Assembly (NCBI RefSeq): GCF_003264115.1 | Contig: NZ_CP021912.1 | Coordinates: 1,471,001 to 1,535,000 of the forward strand | DNA from: Erythrobacter sp. KY5 | GTDB lineage: Bacteria > Pseudomonadota > Alphaproteobacteria > Sphingomonadales > Sphingomonadaceae | DNA: 64,000 nt | Direction of reading: 5' to 3' | Shown here: positions 18,914 to 27,538 of the stretch, piece after piece | Numbering within the stretch: the stretch's first letter is position 1 | Layout of the letters: each line of letters starts with the position of its first letter | Notes under the pieces: generated by a model | Database searches by the model: none | The model's input: only the letters and a program-made list of their open reading frames with translations | What the model was told of the DNA's origin: nothing | Position numbers and translations under genes: made by a program

Positions 18914-20092
18914 TCAGGCCAAAGCGTCGCCTGCGGCCACGCCGCTCGCCCAGGCCCACTGGAAGTTGTAGCCGCCAAGCCACCCGGTCACATCGACCGC
19001 TTCCCCGATCGCATAAAGGCCGGGGACTTTCTTTGCCTCCATCGTCTTGCTCGACAATTCGGAGGTCGAGATGCCGCCGATGGTGACTTCCGCCTTGGCG
19101 AAGCCCTCGGTTCCGCTCGGGGTAAAGCGCCAGTCTGCCAGCTGTTCGCCCGCCTTGCGCAGTTCCTTGTCCGAGACATTGCCAAGCTCGCGCTCAATCC
19201 CGATCCGGTCCGCCAGCGCATCGGCGAGCCTGTCGGGCAGGTGTTCGCGAAGCACGCTTTTCACGCTTGCGCGCGGGCGGTCGCGTTTGAGTTCGATCAG
19301 CCATTCACCATCGGCTTGCGGGACGAATGTGATCCCGACCTCCTCGCCATGGCGCCAATAGGATGAGATTTGCAGGATGGCCGGGCCCGACAGCCCATTA
19401 TGCGTGAACAGCGCCGCTTCATCGAAGACCGTCTTGCCCGCGCGAGCCCGCACAGGCGCGGAGACGCCGGACAGCTCGCGAAACAGGACATCGTCGCCGC
19501 CCAGCGTGAGCGGGACGAGAGCGGGGCGCGGCTCGACCACCTTGAGGCCGAACTGGCGGGCGAGGTCGTAGGCAAAACCGGTTGCGCCCATTTTCGGGAT
19601 GGAAGGGCCACCGGTCGCAATGACCAGGGCGGGGGCTGCGTAGTTTTCGCCCGATGCTGATACAGCGAAATCTTCACTGTCCTTCACAACCGCGCTCACA
19701 TCGGCGTTGCATATGACGTCGACGCTTTCGGGACATTCATCGAGCAACATCTGCACGATCTGCTTGGCCGATCCGTCGCAAAACAGCTGGCCCAGCGTCT
19801 TTTCGTGCCACGCAATACCGTGGGCGTCGACAAGGTCGATGAAGTCCTGGGGCGTGTAGCGCGCCAGCGCAGATTTGGCGAAATGCGGATTGGCAGACAG
19901 GTAATTCGCAGGCCCGGCGTCGATATTGGTAAAATTGCAGCGCCCGCCGCCCGAAATCAGGATCTTCTTTCCGGGCCGGTCAGCCTTTTCGAGGACCGCC
20001 ACGCGCTTGCCGGATTGGCCCGCTCTTGCAGCGCACATCAGGCCAGCGGCGCCGGCTCCAAGGATTATGACGTCGTAATGCTTCACCGCCAC
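18914..20092 (-). CDS. NAD(P)/FAD-dependent oxidoreductase, YhiN/HI0933 family
   Basis: A flavoprotein of about 392 residues. The Rossmann start YDVIILGAGAAGLMCAARAG binds FAD; ISGGGRCNFTN is the family hallmark; the C-terminus VTGWLGGYNFQWAWASGVAAG is the second FAD-contacting motif. The biochemical role of the family is poorly defined; it is distantly related to BaiN bile-acid reductases. The start is uncertain: the frame opens with a TTG at 20122, but the GTG codons at 20092 and 20086 lie just before the conserved KHYDVII, so I take 20092. It ends 188 bases upstream of the DGAT gene, so may or may not share its transcript. Confidence 0.9.
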   Translation of the reverse strand: MAVKHYDVIILGAGAAGLMCAARAGQSGKRVAVLEKADRPGKKILISGGGRCNFTNIDAGPANYLSANPHFAKSALARYTPQDFIDLVDAHGIAWHEKTLGQLFCDGSAKQIVQMLLDECPESVDVICNADVSAVVKDSEDFAVSASGENYAAPALVIATGGPSIPKMGATGFAYDLARQFGLKVVEPRPALVPLTLGGDDVLFRELSGVSAPVRARAGKTVFDEAALFTHNGLSGPAILQISSYWRHGEEVGITFVPQADGEWLIELKRDRPRASVKSVLREHLPDRLADALADRIGIERELGNVSDKELRKAGEQLADWRFTPSGTEGFAKAEVTIGGISTSELSSKTMEAKKVPGLYAIGEAVDVTGWLGGYNFQWAWASGVAAGDALA

Positions 20093-20150
20093 GCCCGTAG
20101 GCGCGTGCGGGGCGCTTGCCAATCGCCGTTAGAGGATAAAGGCGCCAAAC

Positions 20151-20193
20151 GAGGGGAAGCCGACACACCGGGGTTTGGTGCCGACCTCCCCTC
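20151..20193 (-). terminator. Possible terminator downstream of the peroxidase gene
   Basis: Inverted arms GAGGGGA (20151-20157) and TCCCCTC (20187-20193) flank a GC-rich loop that contains further partial pairing. It lies shortly after the peroxidase stop on the minus strand but lacks a good T tract, so it is a weak call. Confidence 0.35.
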
Positions 20194-20207
20194 TCCCGGG
20201 ACAAGTG

Positions 20208-21656
20208 TCAGACCGCGGGAAGCGCGGGCTGAGCAACCGTGACAAGCTTGCCGAGAGTGTTCCACTCCTCGCGCGGGGACCAATTGCGGTTCGCGCCGAG
20301 ATAGGAGTGGTCGTCAAGCTCAAGCAGTCCGATGATGACTTCGGCTACGATCGTCGCACCTACGGGGCCGAGCGCTTCGCCTTCCTTGTCGCTGCCATTC
20401 GCCTCTGCGCGGCCAATCACTTCGGCTTCAGCAAGGAGGTAGAGCCAAAGCGGGATGCCGTCCGCGCCCAGGTCGCCGTTCACGTCCGCTACCTTCTTGA
20501 CCACTTTCTTGATCGTCGCCTCGTCGCAACCGATGGCCTCTGCAATCTTCTCGCCGCCGGGAAGGAGGAAGGTGTTGCCGCGCAGCAGGTTGCGCGTCGC
20601 GAGCGAGTTTTCGGCAGGGGGCGCAATGAAGGGTAGGGCAAGCAGGTCGCCTGCAAGCTTTGTATCGAGCTTTTGCGCGCGTTCGACCGAGCGGTTTTCA
20701 GGCGTGAACAGCAATTCGTGCCAGTCGACCACCGCCCTGGGATCGCCCACCGCATCAAAGCCCTGACCCAGCAGCGCCCCGAACAGCTCAAGCGCGCTCT
20801 CGCCCTTGCGGGTCTGGACCTTCATCGGGATCATCGAGTGGCCGAAGCGATAGGCGGCGACCGAAAACTCGATCGGGATGAAAGGAGCGGGGCCGCAATA
20901 ATGCTTGCGACCGCAGCCAAGGATCCGCTCAACAACCGGAACGCCGCACATAGCTGTCAGGAAGTCGTTCACCAGCGCCCACTGGTAATGCCACGTGGTC
21001 TGTTGCCGGGCGATTTCATAAAGGTCGTGGCCCTCAAGACCCGTTTCGCCATGAAGCGTGTCGGCTACGTGATTGTGGAACCGGGTGATCGCCAGTTGGA
21101 TCTGGCTGATGATCCGGTTCTCGTCATTGCGCGGGTCGCCGATGATCGCGCGGCCATTGGGAGCGCGCAGCAAATCGTGCTCGGCAAGGCCTGCCTGACC
21201 CGGATTGTCGGCCCCGGTGAGCAGCTTCACGCCGCCAAAGGTGCCGCCATTCTCGTAAAGGTAAGGCTGCGCCTCGGGACCAAGCCCGTAGATGCAATCG
21301 AGGTCGAGCGTCGGCGTGCGCACATTGGCGATCTCGCCCGGATTGTCGACGACGGTGTCGAAGGTGGTGCTCGCATCAAGCGTGATGTCATGATCGACGA
21401 ACTGTCCGAAAAAGATCATGCCGACCGGCACGGTGTCGGTGCGATCGTTCTTCGCGCCGCCATCCATTGGGCCGCCTTTTGCGCCGATGGCAGATAGAAT
21501 TGCGGGATTGGTGTAGGCCGGGCTGAGATGCGGGAACATCCGACCGAACCGGTCGTCGCGCTGACCGCCTTCGTTTTCGTGGCCGTACTTTTTCACGCTG
21601 CAATAGGGGGTGAGCCCCTCCAGCGGTTTCATTCCATGATGGTCGCGGTCAGCCAT
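20208..21656 (-). CDS. Animal-type haem peroxidase (peroxidase-cyclooxygenase superfamily)
   Basis: A 482-residue haem peroxidase of the animal type. The distal helix GQFVDHDITLD gives distal His89; GDPRNDEN and TRFHNHVAD are family motifs; the proximal His is His273 in AAYRFGHSMIP. There is no signal peptide, so it should stay in the cytoplasm or leave by another route, unlike eukaryotic relatives. Bacterial homologues have been linked to oxidised halides or to fatty-acid oxygenation; the substrate here is unknown. It is transcribed alone, divergently from uvrC across a 221-base AT-rich intergenic stretch. Confidence 0.92.
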   Translation of the reverse strand: MADRDHHGMKPLEGLTPYCSVKKYGHENEGGQRDDRFGRMFPHLSPAYTNPAILSAIGAKGGPMDGGAKNDRTDTVPVGMIFFGQFVDHDITLDASTTFDTVVDNPGEIANVRTPTLDLDCIYGLGPEAQPYLYENGGTFGGVKLLTGADNPGQAGLAEHDLLRAPNGRAIIGDPRNDENRIISQIQLAITRFHNHVADTLHGETGLEGHDLYEIARQQTTWHYQWALVNDFLTAMCGVPVVERILGCGRKHYCGPAPFIPIEFSVAAYRFGHSMIPMKVQTRKGESALELFGALLGQGFDAVGDPRAVVDWHELLFTPENRSVERAQKLDTKLAGDLLALPFIAPPAENSLATRNLLRGNTFLLPGGEKIAEAIGCDEATIKKVVKKVADVNGDLGADGIPLWLYLLAEAEVIGRAEANGSDKEGEALGPVGATIVAEVIIGLLELDDHSYLGANRNWSPREEWNTLGKLVTVAQPALPAV

Positions 21657-21877
21657 TATTTGCCCCCTTGTTAGTTAAACAGTAGGCAACCCGTTAGCTT
21701 TTTTATATATCGACTCGACTATCTCTTCTTCATGCTACTGTGATTGTATTGATCCGACATTCGGAACAGTGTGCGCTTTACTGTGCTTTAACTGCGGTGA
21801 ATTACCTTTTCGAAGGGTCCGGGGAAGTGCGAAGGCGCGTCTTCCATCCCCTGCCAAAGCCTACTATCTGTGCGCCC

Positions 21878-23839
21878 ATGTCCAAGACCAAGGCTGGATC
21901 TCCCCACGACCCGCGCGGGGCCGGGCGCTTCGATGAAGCTCGCGCGGCCTCCACCGTCGCGCGCGCCCAGCCCAATCTCGAGGCCGGGGTCGAGGCAATC
22001 CGCGAGACGGTGAAGACGCTGAAGCCGGTGCCGGGAGTGTACCGAATGTGTGACGCGCGCGGTGACGTGCTTTATGTCGGCAAGGCGCGCAGCCTGAAGG
22101 CGCGGGTCGCGAATTACACGCAGATCAATGGGCTGACCACGCGGCTGATGCGGATGGTTTCGCAGTGCCGCAGCATGGAGATCGTCACCACCAATTCAGA
22201 AGCCGAGGCGCTGCTCCTGGAAGCGCAATTGATCAAGCGCTTTCGCCCTCCGTTCAACGTGCTGCTGCGCGACGACAAGAGCTTCCCCTTCATTCTGCTG
22301 CGCGCCGATCACGAATTTCCGCGCATCCACAAACATCGCGGGGCAAGGCGCGCCAAGGGCAATTACTACGGCCCGTTCGCAAGCGCGGGGAGCGTCAATA
22401 CGACGCTGAACGCGCTTCAGAAACTGTTCCTGCTGCGAAGCTGCACCGACAGCTTCTTCAGCAACCGCGACCGCCCGTGCCTGCTCTATCAGATCAAGAG
22501 GTGCTCTGCCCCGTGTGTCGGACGGATCAGCGGGGATGATTATGACGCGCTGGTCGGGCAGGCGAAGGATTTCCTCGCGGGGAAGTCTTCGCAGGTCCAG
22601 GCCGACCTCGAAAAGCAGATGGCGAAGGCCGCCGAAGAGCTCGACTTCGAAACCGCAGCGATCCTGCGCGACAGGCTGCGCGCGGCGACTTTCATTCAAG
22701 GATCGCAGGCCATCAATGCCAAGGCCGTTGGCGATGCCGATGTCTTCGCGCTCGCGGCCAAGGGTGGCCAGATCTGCGTGCAGGCCTTCTTTATTCGCGG
22801 CGGACAGAATTGGGGGCATCGCGCATTCTTCCCCAGCCATATCAAGGACGTTGAGGAAGATCAGGTCCTCGCGAACGTCATGCTGCAATTCTACGAAGAG
22901 GTGCCCCCGCCGCCCATGGTGCTGGTCGACCGCGACCTGCCCGAAGGCGAGTTGATGGAAGCCGCTCTTACCGAGCTTGCCGACAAGAAGGTCCAGATAT
23001 CCATCCCGCAACGCGGCGACCGGCGCAAGCTGATGGCGCAGGCGAGCCGCAATGCCGTGGACGCTCTCGACCGGCGGCTGGCGGAGACCGGGACCAAGGC
23101 CAAGGTCAACCGCGAGCTTGCCGAATTCCTTGAGCTGGGCGAGCCGCCTGAGCGGATCGAAGTTTACGATAACAGCCACATTCAGGGCGCGAAGGCTGTG
23201 GGCGCGATGGTGGTCGCCAGCCCCGAAGGCTTCGAGAAATCGCAATATCGCAAGTTCAACATCCGCGAGGCGCAGACCAATGACGATTTCAGCATGATGC
23301 GCGAAGTGATGCGACGCCGCTTCCGCAACCTTGCCGAAAATCCCGATGGAGAAAGCGGCAAGAAGAACAGCCACGAGACCATCTGGCCAGACCTCGTCCT
23401 GATCGACGGGGGCAAAGGGCAGGTTTCATCGGTGATGGAGGTGCTTGGGGAACTGGGCATCGCGGACGAAGTGGCGGTCGTCGGTATCGCCAAGGGCCCG
23501 CATCACGGGCGCGAGGGGCGCGAAGTGTTTCACTTCCCCGATGGCCGCGAAAAGACCCTGCCGACCAATTCGCCGGTCCTGTTCTACGCGCAGCGCCTGC
23601 GCGACGAAGTGCACCGCTATGTCATCGGCGCGCACCGTGCAAAGCGGTCCAAGGCGATCACGGCCAGCCCGCTCGACGAAATTCCCGGTATCGGCCCGGC
23701 AAGGAAGCGCGCGCTGCTTCTCCATTTCGGGACGGCGTCGAAAGTGCGCGCAGCCGCGCTCGAAGACCTGCAACGCGCACTCGGCGTCAGCGATGCGGTC
23801 GCGCGCAAGATCTACGATTTCTATCACGCGGGGGGATAG
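21878..23839 (+). CDS. uvrC: UvrABC excision nuclease subunit C
   Basis: A 653-residue nuclease that makes both incisions in nucleotide excision repair after UvrA/UvrB damage recognition. Domain order: GIY-YIG endonuclease (PGVYRMCDARGDVLYVGKAR, about residues 52-71), the Cys-rich CTDSFFSNRDRPCLLYQIKRC region, a UVR motif binding UvrB (EELDFETAAILRDRLRA), an RNase H-like domain (PERIEVYDNSHIQG, LVLIDGGKGQ), and C-terminal helix-hairpin-helix (IPGIGPARKRALLLHFG). The frame begins 46 codons upstream, but that part is unlike UvrC, so I start at MSKTKAGSPHD. No LexA box of the GTTC-N7-GTTC kind is evident upstream. Confidence 0.97.
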   Translation: MSKTKAGSPHDPRGAGRFDEARAASTVARAQPNLEAGVEAIRETVKTLKPVPGVYRMCDARGDVLYVGKARSLKARVANYTQINGLTTRLMRMVSQCRSMEIVTTNSEAEALLLEAQLIKRFRPPFNVLLRDDKSFPFILLRADHEFPRIHKHRGARRAKGNYYGPFASAGSVNTTLNALQKLFLLRSCTDSFFSNRDRPCLLYQIKRCSAPCVGRISGDDYDALVGQAKDFLAGKSSQVQADLEKQMAKAAEELDFETAAILRDRLRAATFIQGSQAINAKAVGDADVFALAAKGGQICVQAFFIRGGQNWGHRAFFPSHIKDVEEDQVLANVMLQFYEEVPPPPMVLVDRDLPEGELMEAALTELADKKVQISIPQRGDRRKLMAQASRNAVDALDRRLAETGTKAKVNRELAEFLELGEPPERIEVYDNSHIQGAKAVGAMVVASPEGFEKSQYRKFNIREAQTNDDFSMMREVMRRRFRNLAENPDGESGKKNSHETIWPDLVLIDGGKGQVSSVMEVLGELGIADEVAVVGIAKGPHHGREGREVFHFPDGREKTLPTNSPVLFYAQRLRDEVHRYVIGAHRAKRSKAITASPLDEIPGIGPARKRALLLHFGTASKVRAAALEDLQRALGVSDAVARKIYDFYHAGG

Positions 23840-24155
23840 GGTCTGGCCTGAGACTAGGCGAAGGGACCGCGTGTCGCTCCGCGGCCCCTTCTAACCAATC
23901 GCGCAGGCAGCGATGTGCCCGTGCTTTGATCCCCCAAGGCGGACAGTGTGCTACTGTGACCAGCCCGCGTAAACCGCGAATGCGGGTGCCTTGCTCAAGC
24001 GATTGAATCGAAGTGGAATCGAAAGCGATACGGCTCAGCGGAGTTGTAACTTTCGTATGCGGAGCCAATCGAACATTGCGCGACTCGCGCGTCCGCAGGG
24101 GAGCCGATGGCTGCTTAGGCATGATTTCTCGGACGAATGGCGCTAGGGGTGGTGG
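23840..24155. other. Intergenic stretch between uvrC and the DUF6445 gene
   Basis: About 316 bases without a supported gene. A GC-rich hairpin (AAGGGACCGCG at 23861-23871 with CGCGGCCCCTT at 23880-23890, one mismatch) may end the uvrC transcript although no T tract follows. Two GANTC methylation sites lie 11 bases apart at 24005 and 24016. A promoter for the downstream gene must lie here but I cannot place it. Confidence 0.5.
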
Positions 24156-24839
24156 ATGCAATTGCCTGAAGCCAGGGTCACGGTCGAAACGATCGGCGAA
24201 GAGCGCGAGCCGCTTGTCATCATCGACAACTTCACAGGCCAGCCAGAGCGCCTGCGCGATCTGGGATATCGCTCGCAATACTATCCCGCCGGGGTCGATT
24301 ATCCGGGGCGGCGTGCGCCCGCCGACCCATCCTATCTCGATATCAGGCGCGACCTTATGATGCAGGTCATGACGCGCGTCTTCGGCCTGTCGCGTTCGAT
24401 CCAGTGCGAGGTCGCCGCATTCTCCATCGTGAGCCTCGCCCCGCACGACCTAAACGCTCGCCAAAGCATTCCGCATCACGATCATTCCGATCCGGGTCGG
24501 GTGGCTTTGATGCACTATCTGGACGCGCCTGAGAGCGGCGGCACCGCATTTTACCGCCACCGCCGCACCGGTTTTGAGAGGATCACCCCTGAACGCGAAG
24601 CCGCCTATGCAGCCGCACTTGAAGAAGACGACCGCGAATTTGGACCGGTCGAACCGGGATACCCGGCAGGCGACAGCGAGCGTTTCGAACAGATCGGCGC
24701 GGTAGAGGCGCAGGTGGACAGGGTCGCGCTTTATCGCGGGCGATGCTTGCATTCCGGCATCATTCCGAACCCTGACGCGCTGAGCGATGATCCGCGTAAA
24801 GGGCGGCTGACAGTCAATATGTTCCTTTACGGAACCTGA
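24156..24839 (+). CDS. DUF6445 family protein, putative 2-oxoglutarate/Fe(II) oxygenase fold
   Basis: A 227-residue protein I assign to the DUF6445 family by its overall pattern (opening IIDNFTGQPERLRDLG, then YYPGxRAPxxxxYL). It has the layout of a prolyl-hydroxylase-like Fe(II)/2-oxoglutarate enzyme: a possible H-x-D in IPHHDH (His107, Asp109), a glycine-rich strand SGGTAFYRHRRTG, a distal His199 in LYRGRCLHSG, and a basic residue in RKGRLTVN that could bind the co-substrate. No substrate is known to me. It is preceded by a purine-rich ribosome site and stands alone, converging on the stress-protein gene. Confidence 0.75.
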   Translation: MQLPEARVTVETIGEEREPLVIIDNFTGQPERLRDLGYRSQYYPAGVDYPGRRAPADPSYLDIRRDLMMQVMTRVFGLSRSIQCEVAAFSIVSLAPHDLNARQSIPHHDHSDPGRVALMHYLDAPESGGTAFYRHRRTGFERITPEREAAYAAALEEDDREFGPVEPGYPAGDSERFEQIGAVEAQVDRVALYRGRCLHSGIIPNPDALSDDPRKGRLTVNMFLYGT

Positions 24840-24855
24840 CCCCAGCCGCCCTCGC

Positions 24856-25674
24856 TTAGCGGCCGAGCAGAATGGGGGTCTGCGGCTCGCTCAGCATCCG
24901 GCGGGTCACCCCGCCGAGCAGCATTTCGGCAAGGCGCGAGTGGCCATAAGCGCCCATCACGATCATTCCGCAATCGCGCATCTGGGCTGCCGAAAACAGG
25001 GTGTCGGCAATCTTCGCATCGCCTTTGGGAATGGAGATGACCTCGGCCTCGATACCGTGGCGGCTGAGATAGATTGCGGCCTCGGTCGGGGGGAAATCGT
25101 AGAAGCTTTTCTCGTTCTTCTCGGCAACGCAGGCGATGTACACCTGAGAAGACTTTGCAAGAATTGGCAGCGCCATGCGAAGCGCGGTTGCCGCTTCGGG
25201 CGATCCGTTCCACCCGATCAGAACCGGGGCGGTGACTTCGAATTTCTTGGTATCGCCCGGCACCACAAGGACGGGGACGGGCGCATGAATGGCGAGCTGG
25301 CCGACCATCGACGAAGGGCCGCGCGAGCCTTCCTCGCCAACGTCGTGCGGGCCGACGATGATGATGTCATGCAGCGCGGATTGTTCAAGCAGGCGTTGTT
25401 CGGCCATGCCGTAGAGAAAGCGCCATTCCCAAGCGACGTCTTCGTTGGCGAGGTCGGTTTCGATCTCGCGGCGCAGTTCCTCGGCGGCTTCCTTGATGCG
25501 CGGCATCGCGGCGGCCATGGCCGAACCGTAAAAGTCGCCCGGCGCAAACACCTCGTAACTGACCGCCTGAAGGCAGGTGATATGTCCGCCCGAAGCGCGG
25601 GCAAGGTCCAGGGCAACCTGAAGGCGGGCTTCCATGCAACGATCGCCATCGACGTGAAGAAGAATGGATTTCAT
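24856..25674 (-). CDS. Tandem universal stress protein (UspA family)
   Basis: A 272-residue cytoplasmic protein made of two Usp domains. The first (about 1-150) begins MKSILLHVDGDRCMEARLQ and ends APVPVLVVPG; the second (about 155-272) has the nucleotide-binding signature G-x2-G-x9-G in GAYGHSRLAEMLLGGVTR and ends TPILLG. I start at the ATG at 25674, since the 18 codons upstream are dissimilar. A perfect FNR/FixK-type box lies about 54-67 bases upstream, so oxygen-limited induction is likely. It diverges from the carotenoid oxygenase gene. Confidence 0.93.
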   Translation of the reverse strand: MKSILLHVDGDRCMEARLQVALDLARASGGHITCLQAVSYEVFAPGDFYGSAMAAAMPRIKEAAEELRREIETDLANEDVAWEWRFLYGMAEQRLLEQSALHDIIIVGPHDVGEEGSRGPSSMVGQLAIHAPVPVLVVPGDTKKFEVTAPVLIGWNGSPEAATALRMALPILAKSSQVYIACVAEKNEKSFYDFPPTEAAIYLSRHGIEAEVISIPKGDAKIADTLFSAAQMRDCGMIVMGAYGHSRLAEMLLGGVTRRMLSEPQTPILLGR

Positions 25675-25727
25675 GTTTCGTCTCCCAGTGTTGAATTGCA
25701 TTGTGAGCGGGAACGCGGACGCGGGCA

Positions 25728-25741
25728 TTGATCCAAATCAA
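25728..25741. promoter_or_regulatory. FNR/FixK-type binding site (TTGAT-N4-ATCAA)
   Basis: TTGATCCAAATCAA is an exact match to the symmetrical FNR/Anr/FixK consensus. Its centre is about 60 bases upstream of the stress-protein ATG; a start point near 25693 would put it at -41.5, the class II activator position, with CACAAT (25705-25700, minus strand) as a -10. It lies also 69 bases upstream of the divergent carotenoid oxygenase start, so could affect both. Confidence 0.8.
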
Positions 25742-25809
25742 ATTTCGCGAGATTGCTTTGGCGAAGGTCATGGATCGCGCTAGGATAGCGGGCGAAGAGG
25801 GAGACGCCC

Positions 25810-27426
25810 GTGACGATCACACGCCATCCGCCGGTCAGGACCAGCCTTGAGCCGTCGAACCACCCTTATCTGTCAGGGCCGTGGACGCCGTGCCACGAAG
25901 AGGTGGACGTCGACGAACTTGAGGTGATCGAGGGGGTGATCCCCGGTGATATTGACGGCATCTACCTGCGCAACACGGAAAACCCTGTTCACCAGCCGCT
26001 TGGCCGCCATCACCCCTTCGATGGCGATGCGATGGTGCATCAGGTCAGCATTTCAGGTGGACGCGCGAGCTACCGCAACCGTTTCATCCGCACCCATTGC
26101 TTCACCGAGGAGCAGATCGCGGGCAAGGCGCTTTGGGGCGGGCTGATGGACCCCCACGGCACAAGCGCACGGCCGGGATATGGCGCGCATGAGGGGCTCA
26201 AAGACACAGGTTCGACCGATATCATCGTCCATGCGGGCACGGCCTATGCGACCTTCTACCAATGCGGGGAGGCGTGGATGCTCGACCCCGTCACGCTCGC
26301 CAACAAGGGCAAGGCGCCGTGGGGACCGATAGACGGTGTATCGGCCCATCCCAAGGTCGACGAAGCGACCGGTGAGATGATGTTCTTCAATTATTCCAAA
26401 TACGCGCCCTACATGCATTACGGCGTCGTCGACCGGGAAGGGAACCTTGCGCATTACGTGCCGATCCCGCTGCCCGGACCGCGCCTGCCGCATGACATGG
26501 CGATCACGAAGAACTGGTCGATCCTGAACGACATGCCGTTGTATTGGGATGTGAACTTGCTGGAGCGCAAGATCCACGCGGCGCGCATTCACGAGGGCGT
26601 GCCGACGCGTTTCGCGCTGATCCCGCGTCACGGCCAGCCGGAGGACATTCGCTGGTTCGAAGCCTCGCCCACCTATGTGCTGCACTGGACCAACGCTTGG
26701 GAGGCCAAGAACGAAAACGGCGACGACGAGGTCGTTCTCGAAGGCTATTATCAGGACAAGCCCATGCCCGACCCGATCGAGGAAGCGGGCGAATACAGCC
26801 ACATGATGGCATACGTGGACGAGCACAGCTTCCAAAGCCGCCTCCACCGCTGGCGCTTCAACCTCAAGACCGGCGAAACCACTGAAGAGCGCCTGTCGGA
26901 CCGCATCGTCGAATTCGGAATGATCAATCCCGACTACCTCATGCAAAAGAGCCGATATGTCTGGTCGACGACAACGCGGCCCGGCTGGTTCCTGTTCAAC
27001 GGATATGTCCGCCACGATACGCAGACGGGCGAGGAGCAGGTCTATCAGCTGCCCGATGGCGTCTATGCGAGCGAAAGCCCGATGGTGCCGAGGAAAGGGG
27101 CGGCATCGTCCTCAAGTAGCGGAGCGGTAGGACAACCAGGATCGTCCTCAAGTAGCGAAGCGGTAGGACAACCAGGATCGTCCTCAAGTAGCGGAGCGGT
27201 AGGACAACAAAAACGCGAGGACGACGGATACCTCGTCACTTTCCTGATCGACGAGAACACCGGCACGTCTCAGCTTGCGATCCTCGATGCCTCCGACATC
27301 ACCAAGGGACCGATCTGCCGCGCCGCATTGCCGCACAAGATTTCGAGCGGGGTGCACACCTGCTGGGTCGAGCACAGCCAGCTTGCCGCAGACGCCGCTT
27401 TCCGGCGCGCGTCTGAGGCGGCCTAG
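25810..27426 (+). CDS. Carotenoid cleavage dioxygenase family protein with repeat insertion
   Basis: A 538-residue Fe(II) enzyme of the carotenoid/stilbene oxygenase family. The four iron-binding histidines can be placed: His180 (GVSAHPK), His228 (LPHDMA), His292 (VLHWTN) and His516 (GVHTCW). HPFDGDAMVH near the N-terminus and SEPxMVP are also family motifs. The start is GTG at 25810 behind GAGGGAG. Just after SESPMVPRKG, residues 432-467 are three copies of SSSSSGAVGQPG, encoded by a 36-bp DNA repeat, inside a loop where relatives have nothing similar to my knowledge; the frame is kept and the downstream iron ligand follows. Substrate not predictable (apocarotenoid or lignostilbene-like). 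Confidence 0.9.
   Translation: MTITRHPPVRTSLEPSNHPYLSGPWTPCHEEVDVDELEVIEGVIPGDIDGIYLRNTENPVHQPLGRHHPFDGDAMVHQVSISGGRASYRNRFIRTHCFTEEQIAGKALWGGLMDPHGTSARPGYGAHEGLKDTGSTDIIVHAGTAYATFYQCGEAWMLDPVTLANKGKAPWGPIDGVSAHPKVDEATGEMMFFNYSKYAPYMHYGVVDREGNLAHYVPIPLPGPRLPHDMAITKNWSILNDMPLYWDVNLLERKIHAARIHEGVPTRFALIPRHGQPEDIRWFEASPTYVLHWTNAWEAKNENGDDEVVLEGYYQDKPMPDPIEEAGEYSHMMAYVDEHSFQSRLHRWRFNLKTGETTEERLSDRIVEFGMINPDYLMQKSRYVWSTTTRPGWFLFNGYVRHDTQTGEEQVYQLPDGVYASESPMVPRKGAASSSSSGAVGQPGSSSSSEAVGQPGSSSSSGAVGQQKREDDGYLVTFLIDENTGTSQLAILDASDITKGPICRAALPHKISSGVHTCWVEHSQLAADAAFRRASEAA
27105..27208. repeat. Three in-frame copies of a 36-bp repeat within the carotenoid oxygenase gene
   Basis: Units start at 27105, 27141 and 27177 with exact 36-base spacing. 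Units 1 and 2 differ at one base (GCGGAGCGG versus GCGAAGCGG); unit 3 matches until AGGACAAC. Each unit contains inverted GTCCT...AGGAC arms, giving it a small interspersed-palindrome look. Since 36 is a multiple of three the reading frame is preserved. Confidence 0.95.
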
Positions 27427-27538
27427 CGAAATCCGGCTCTTTAAATCTGTCTTGAAACCACTAGGTGTTTCGCGAGTTTAGACTACGAGCCCGAATTCAC
27501 GAACCAAGCACACTCGAACCAAAGAGGGACCTGTACTC

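Noticed and set aside
24005-24020. Two GANTC (CcrM) sites 11 bases apart upstream of the DUF6445 gene
   Set aside because: GANTC sites occur by chance at this frequency; no promoter or GcrA context could be shown.
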